Notes under the pieces: generated by a model
What the model was told of the DNA's origin: nothing
The model's database searches: none
The model's input: the letters and a program-made list of their open reading frames with translations, nothing else
Source of the DNA: Mytilus galloprovincialis
Taxonomy: Eukaryota; Mollusca; Bivalvia; Mytilida; Mytilidae
Direction of reading: 5' to 3'
DNA: 64,000 nucleotides
NCBI RefSeq assembly: GCF_965363235.1
Contig: NC_134849.1
Coordinates: 46,074,122 to 46,138,121, forward strand
Part shown: positions 60,366 to 64,000 of the stretch, in pieces
Numbering within the stretch: the first letter of the stretch is position 1
Layout of the letters: each line of letters starts with the position of its first letter
Made by a program: the position numbers and the translations under genes

Positions 60366-60880
60366 TTATAGTTCTATTTTAAATTAAAAATACGTTGAGC
60401 GACAAACGACAAAATTATTTTAATCTAGTAGTGGTATTAACCATTTTTGGATTCTGAGAAATTCAACAGAACTTCTGGACAATTTTAAATTTCTGAAATT
60501 AATTCTAACATACTATTGATTTTTTTTAACCCTGTATGTCAACCTTTCCCATGTAAATTATAAAATTGTTTTGTATAAACATTGAACGACAAAATGTTCT
60601 GACATCAGACACGCGGAACAATGAACGTGTTTTTAATTTGAGTGATGTTTGTGTGCTTTTTTGTAAAATTGTTTGTTTTAAGATTGTAACACAGGGATGA
60701 CTGCTGTACCAATATTTTGACTATTTTATTTATCATGTCTGTTTTGTTCACACATTGTTGTAAATATAACGGAATTTGATGAGACTGATAAAAGTGAGAG
60801 GTTTAGCACTATAAAACCAGGTTCAAAATACGATACGTATCTGGATCATCAAGATATTGGACTAAACATTTTTTGTTGTT
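60366..60880. other. Spacer with repeat fragment
   Basis: Near 60780-60830 a fragment (TGATAAAAGTGAGAGGTTTAG, AAAACCAGGTTCAA) belongs to the 57112-57728 family. Nothing else is recognised. Confidence 0.45.
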
Positions 60881-61770
60881 GGTAAACTGCTGATTAATGT
60901 TCTTTCTACAGTAAAAGATGGCTCAAATATATCATTATTGTATTGTACTTTATAAATATGTTATTAATTTTTAAGGACTCTCAGGAAGTTATAAATGTTA
61001 GAAATTATCATAAATTAAGGAATGTATCTCCCTCATGCAAAGGTCTGATTCCTTTCACGGATTTGGCTATACTTTTATGACCTTTTGGATTATAGCTCTT
61101 CGTCTTGTATATAAGCTTTGGATTTCAAATATTTTGGCCACGAGCATCACTGAAGAGAAATGTATTGTCGAAATGCGCATATGGTGCAGGAAAATTGGTA
61201 CCTTTAATATTTTTACTTCCACTGGGTCGATGCCTCTGCTGGTGGACTGTTACTCCTCGAGGGTATCACCAGCCCAGTAGCCAGTACTTCGGTACTGGCA
61301 TGAAAATACGCATTCTTTGTATAATCAAAATTTGTTGTTACAATATGTTAGAAATTACCATAAATTAAGAAATGTATCTCTCTCATCAAAGCTGTGATTC
61401 CTTTCACGGATTTAGCTATACTTTTAGGACCTTTTGGATTATAGCTCTCCATCTTTTATATAAGCTTTGGATTTCAAATATTTTGGCCACGAGCATCACT
61501 GAAGAGACATGTATTGTCGAAATGAGCATCTGGTGCAGGAAAATTGGTACCGTTAATATTATTCGTTTTATCAAATGGGATTATCCTCTTGAAAAAAAAG
61601 ATTATTTATTTCATTAATTTAAACAATATGCCCCCTAACTTCAAAAAACCAGACAACGCCATGCCTAAAAAGAAAAGATAAACAGAAAAACAATAGTACT
61701 TAAAACACAACACTGAAAACAGAAGAACTGAACAACACGAACCCAACTAAACACCAGGGGGATTCTATCT
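60881..61770 (+). repeat. Nested composite repeat
   Basis: The outer part (60881-60990 and 61606-61770) equals the insertion at 45240-45500. At GGACTCTCAGGAAG it is interrupted by about 615 bp made of two direct copies (about 60998-61340 and 61345-61600) of a mussel repeat with TTCCTTTCACGGATTT, GAGCATCACTGAAGAGA and ATTGTCGAAATG. The first copy also has CCAGCCCAGTAG. At 45.3 kb the same point reads through, so it is an empty site. Confidence 0.75.
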
Positions 61771-62301
61771 GTTATAATCATCACCATGATGATGATCTAG
61801 CATACTTACCTAACGATATCGGGATAAAGGTATTTAGTCGGATCTTAAGATGTACTTGTGATTTGTTTAAAACCGGTATTGATGAAAATAAACAAACAAA
61901 TGTCGAAATGTTCAGGACTTAATAAAATTTGTATTTCGGAAAGATGTTGCAAGCATACGATTTGTATTGCGTCTTACACTTTGAGAAGCAAATAATCCTT
62001 AACTACTCATTTTTCTGAGGAAATTTAAAAAAATTTCAAAGAAATATTTTTTACAGTGGGTTAGCTTTCATTAGTCTTCACTATTCTATAGATTAACAAC
62101 TTTTGTTATATTTATAATTTAGAATCTGCATTGAAGGTGGAGCACGAATGCACAGTTAATTAATTATATTGATGTGCCATTTGTATGCAAGAGTGACATT
62201 CCTTTGTATTATGTGCCGATTCGAAAAAAGTTATGCGAGTATTGTCTTCCTTTAACAGGTTCATTATTTTATAATTAAGTATAGGTTTCTGATATAATTT
62301 T
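61771..62301. other. Spacer before the Penelope-like element
   Basis: AT-rich, no frame or repeat that I recognise. The left boundary of the retroelement may lie anywhere from here to 62436. Confidence 0.4.
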
Positions 62302-62435
62302 GAATAATTACAAAATGTATCAATTCAATATATTTCGTTTTTGTTATTGATGTATCAAAAACATTGATATACGAATATAATTTCATAAATTTGAAACGTT
62401 TAAAATTATTATATACCAATATAATTACATTGTAA

Positions 62436-64000
62436 TTACCTACCCGAAAATATGTGTTTAATTATAGCCAATTGTGTAAAGATGTAAATATCACTGAAAA
62501 TACACCTATGTCGTGTAATTGCAGTAATTCAGAATACACCTATGGACCAATTTCCCATGTTATAACAGGAGACCTTAACATCGTTCGCGACCGAGAGTTA
62601 AAATCATTCCTCAGTAAAGGACCTAAATATCGTCCCCCGTCAACTATTAACTGGAATGAGTGTCGTAATATCATCAACGACTCACTCCGTGCCTACTGTT
62701 TGAAATGGGTAAAACGGGAAAAAGCCGACAAAAAATCTTTGGACTCTTTTTTTAATTCAGTAATGAAGATAGTTGATATTCGAATACAACATTTTAAAGA
62801 ACATTTTACCCTCAACAAAAACTATAAAAACCCTATTTCGCGTATCAAAAATAAACTAACAGAACTAGCCAAGGAATTTGTTTTTGTCCCGGCTGATAAA
62901 GCTGCTAATAATATCATTATTGTTTGACGCAAATTTTATATAGAGGTTCTGCAAAAGGAAATCACGAATTCACCAACATTCCAACTGACTTCATTTTCAG
63001 AAAACGACATCTGTAACAAACATAAACTTTTAGCTACTTCTTTACAAGCAGAACCAAACACAATGAAAGTCCCAACTATGTACTGGCTTCCGAAGCTGCA
63101 CAAAAAACCTTACAAATATAGATTTATTTCATCTTCTAGCCATTGTTCAACTACTAAATTGTCTGTTTTACTTACTAGTACACTTGGTACAATAAAAAAC
63201 CTGATAATAAATTGTTCAAATAAGGCCTTTGAAAATAGTGGAATTAATTACTTTTGGAGTGTCAAAAACTCGTTGGAAGTACTTGATAAATTGCATGCAT
63301 ATATTGGTGATTTTGAATCTGTTCAAAGTTTTGATTTTTCTACCCTATATACCACTTTGCCTCATATTCTTATTAAGAAAAAATTCACATCCCTAATTAA
63401 CTGGGCATTTAAAAAGTCGGAATGCGAGTACATATGTTCAAACTCTTTTAGATCATTTTTTAGTAGCAATAAACAAAAGAACTATGTCAATTGGACATGC
63501 TTTGATACTATTTATGCACTTGAATTTTTACTTGATAACATTTTTGTTCGCTTTGGAGATTCCGTATATCGTCAAGTTATTGGAATTCCAATGGGGACTA
63601 ACTGTGCACCACTTATTGCGGACCTGTTTTTGTATTGTTATGAGTTACAATTTATGACTAAAATTAGCAAAGACCCATCAAAACAACATTTGATACAAAA
63701 ATTTAACAATACTTTTAGATATTTGGATGATATATTGGCTCTAAATAATGACGACTTCAGTATGTATACTAAAGAAATTTATCCTGTAGAACTTACTTTA
63801 AATAAAGCTAATGATAACAATGGCCACTGCCCTTTCCTCGATCTTGATATCTATATCATAAACGGGAAGCTTAATACAACAATTTATGATAAAAGAGATG
63901 ATTTTTCATTTCCTATTGTTAATTATCCATTTTTAGATGGTGACGTTCCCTTGTCACCATCTTATGGTGTTTATATATCTCAACTTGTACGATTCGCTCG
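62436..64000 (+). mobile_element. Penelope-like retroelement, truncated left end, cut by window edge
   Basis: One frame is open across this span except for a TGA at 62925-62927. The encoded order (GPKYRPP near 62619, PADKAANN near 62889, WLPKLHKKP near 63083, then RT motifs A-C) is that of Penelope-like element reverse transcriptases common in bivalves, cnidarians and other animals. The same frame also stays open from 62304 to a TAA at 62433-62435, so the upstream part may be decayed coding rather than flank. Neither a 3' end nor a GIY-YIG endonuclease can be assessed because the window ends. Confidence 0.85.
62436..64000 (+). pseudogene. Penelope-type reverse transcriptase ORF with one in-frame stop
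   Basis: Codons 62436-62924 encode the N-terminal region: a Cys pair CNC, the segment GPISHVITGDLNIV, the GPKYRPP motif at 62619-62639, a basic region, and VPADKAANNIIIV. A TGA follows at 62925, then 357 more open codons to the window edge in the same frame. These include WLPKLHKKPYKYRFISSSS, RT motif A FDFSTLY (Asp codon 63333-63335), motif B GIPMGTNCAPLIADLF (about 63582-63630) and motif C YLDD (63720-63731), so the catalytic aspartates are present. No in-frame ATG is at the left edge; the first Met codon is near 62508. Its function would be RNA-templated DNA synthesis for transposition. With a single lesion in over 500 codons the copy is young or still under constraint. A base-call error at 62925-62927 would restore a continuous frame. 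Confidence 0.82.

Overview
The window is AT-rich animal nuclear DNA, most probably from a marine mussel (Mytilus or a close bivalve relative). Genes are split into short exons with GT-AG introns. There is no prokaryotic operon structure. The spacers are filled with interspersed repeats that I recognise as typical of Mytilus intergenic DNA: the GACGAAACGCGCGTCTGGCG family, the GGTGATACCCTCGGGG family and the CAACAGCAGAAGGTCACC family. The species call is inference.

Layout. Positions 1-330 are a CCAA-rich minisatellite. About 1060-11491 is a tandem array of nine ~1.1-1.3 kb units with hairpins at the junctions; each conserved unit carries AGGTCA repeats and about five ACCGGAAGT sites. From 13.1 to 55.5 kb lies the main genic content: a minus-strand cluster of four paralogues of one small secreted-protein gene, copies A (13.1-16.5 kb), B (20.5-22.4 kb), C (37.1-43.1 kb) and D (50.4-55.5 kb). 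Each complete copy has a TATA promoter, a short non-coding exon 1, a signal-peptide exon, two LDL-receptor class A (LDLa) exons and a basic C-terminal-tail exon. All introns are phase 1, and the three complete CDS are all 474 nt (157 aa). B is a pseudogene: it has lost exons 1-3, has a 1-bp deletion in LDLa2 and a stop in the tail. D is open but has lost two cysteines of LDLa1 that normally pair with each other.

The spacers between copies are also duplicated. Block S1 is at 17.58-20.40, 36.24-37.04 (partial) and 46.6-50.34 kb. Block S2 is at 22.73-24.79, 44.34-46.58 and 57.73-58.66 kb. The locus therefore grew by segmental duplication, and transposons present in one copy but absent at the matching site in another give relative insertion dates.

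Mobile elements include three TTAA-flanked MITEs, one 938-bp TTA-flanked Harbinger-like MITE, a fold-back palindrome, tRNA-derived SINEs (one pair split by a MITE), a retrocopied 3' end with an A33 tail, and a 21-bp minisatellite at 33.3-34.2 kb. At the right edge (about 62.4-64.0 kb, plus strand) is a Penelope-like reverse-transcriptase gene, apparently truncated at its left end, with one in-frame TGA, running off the window. Apart from a tentative single exon near 26.04-26.19 kb I found no other convincing genes.
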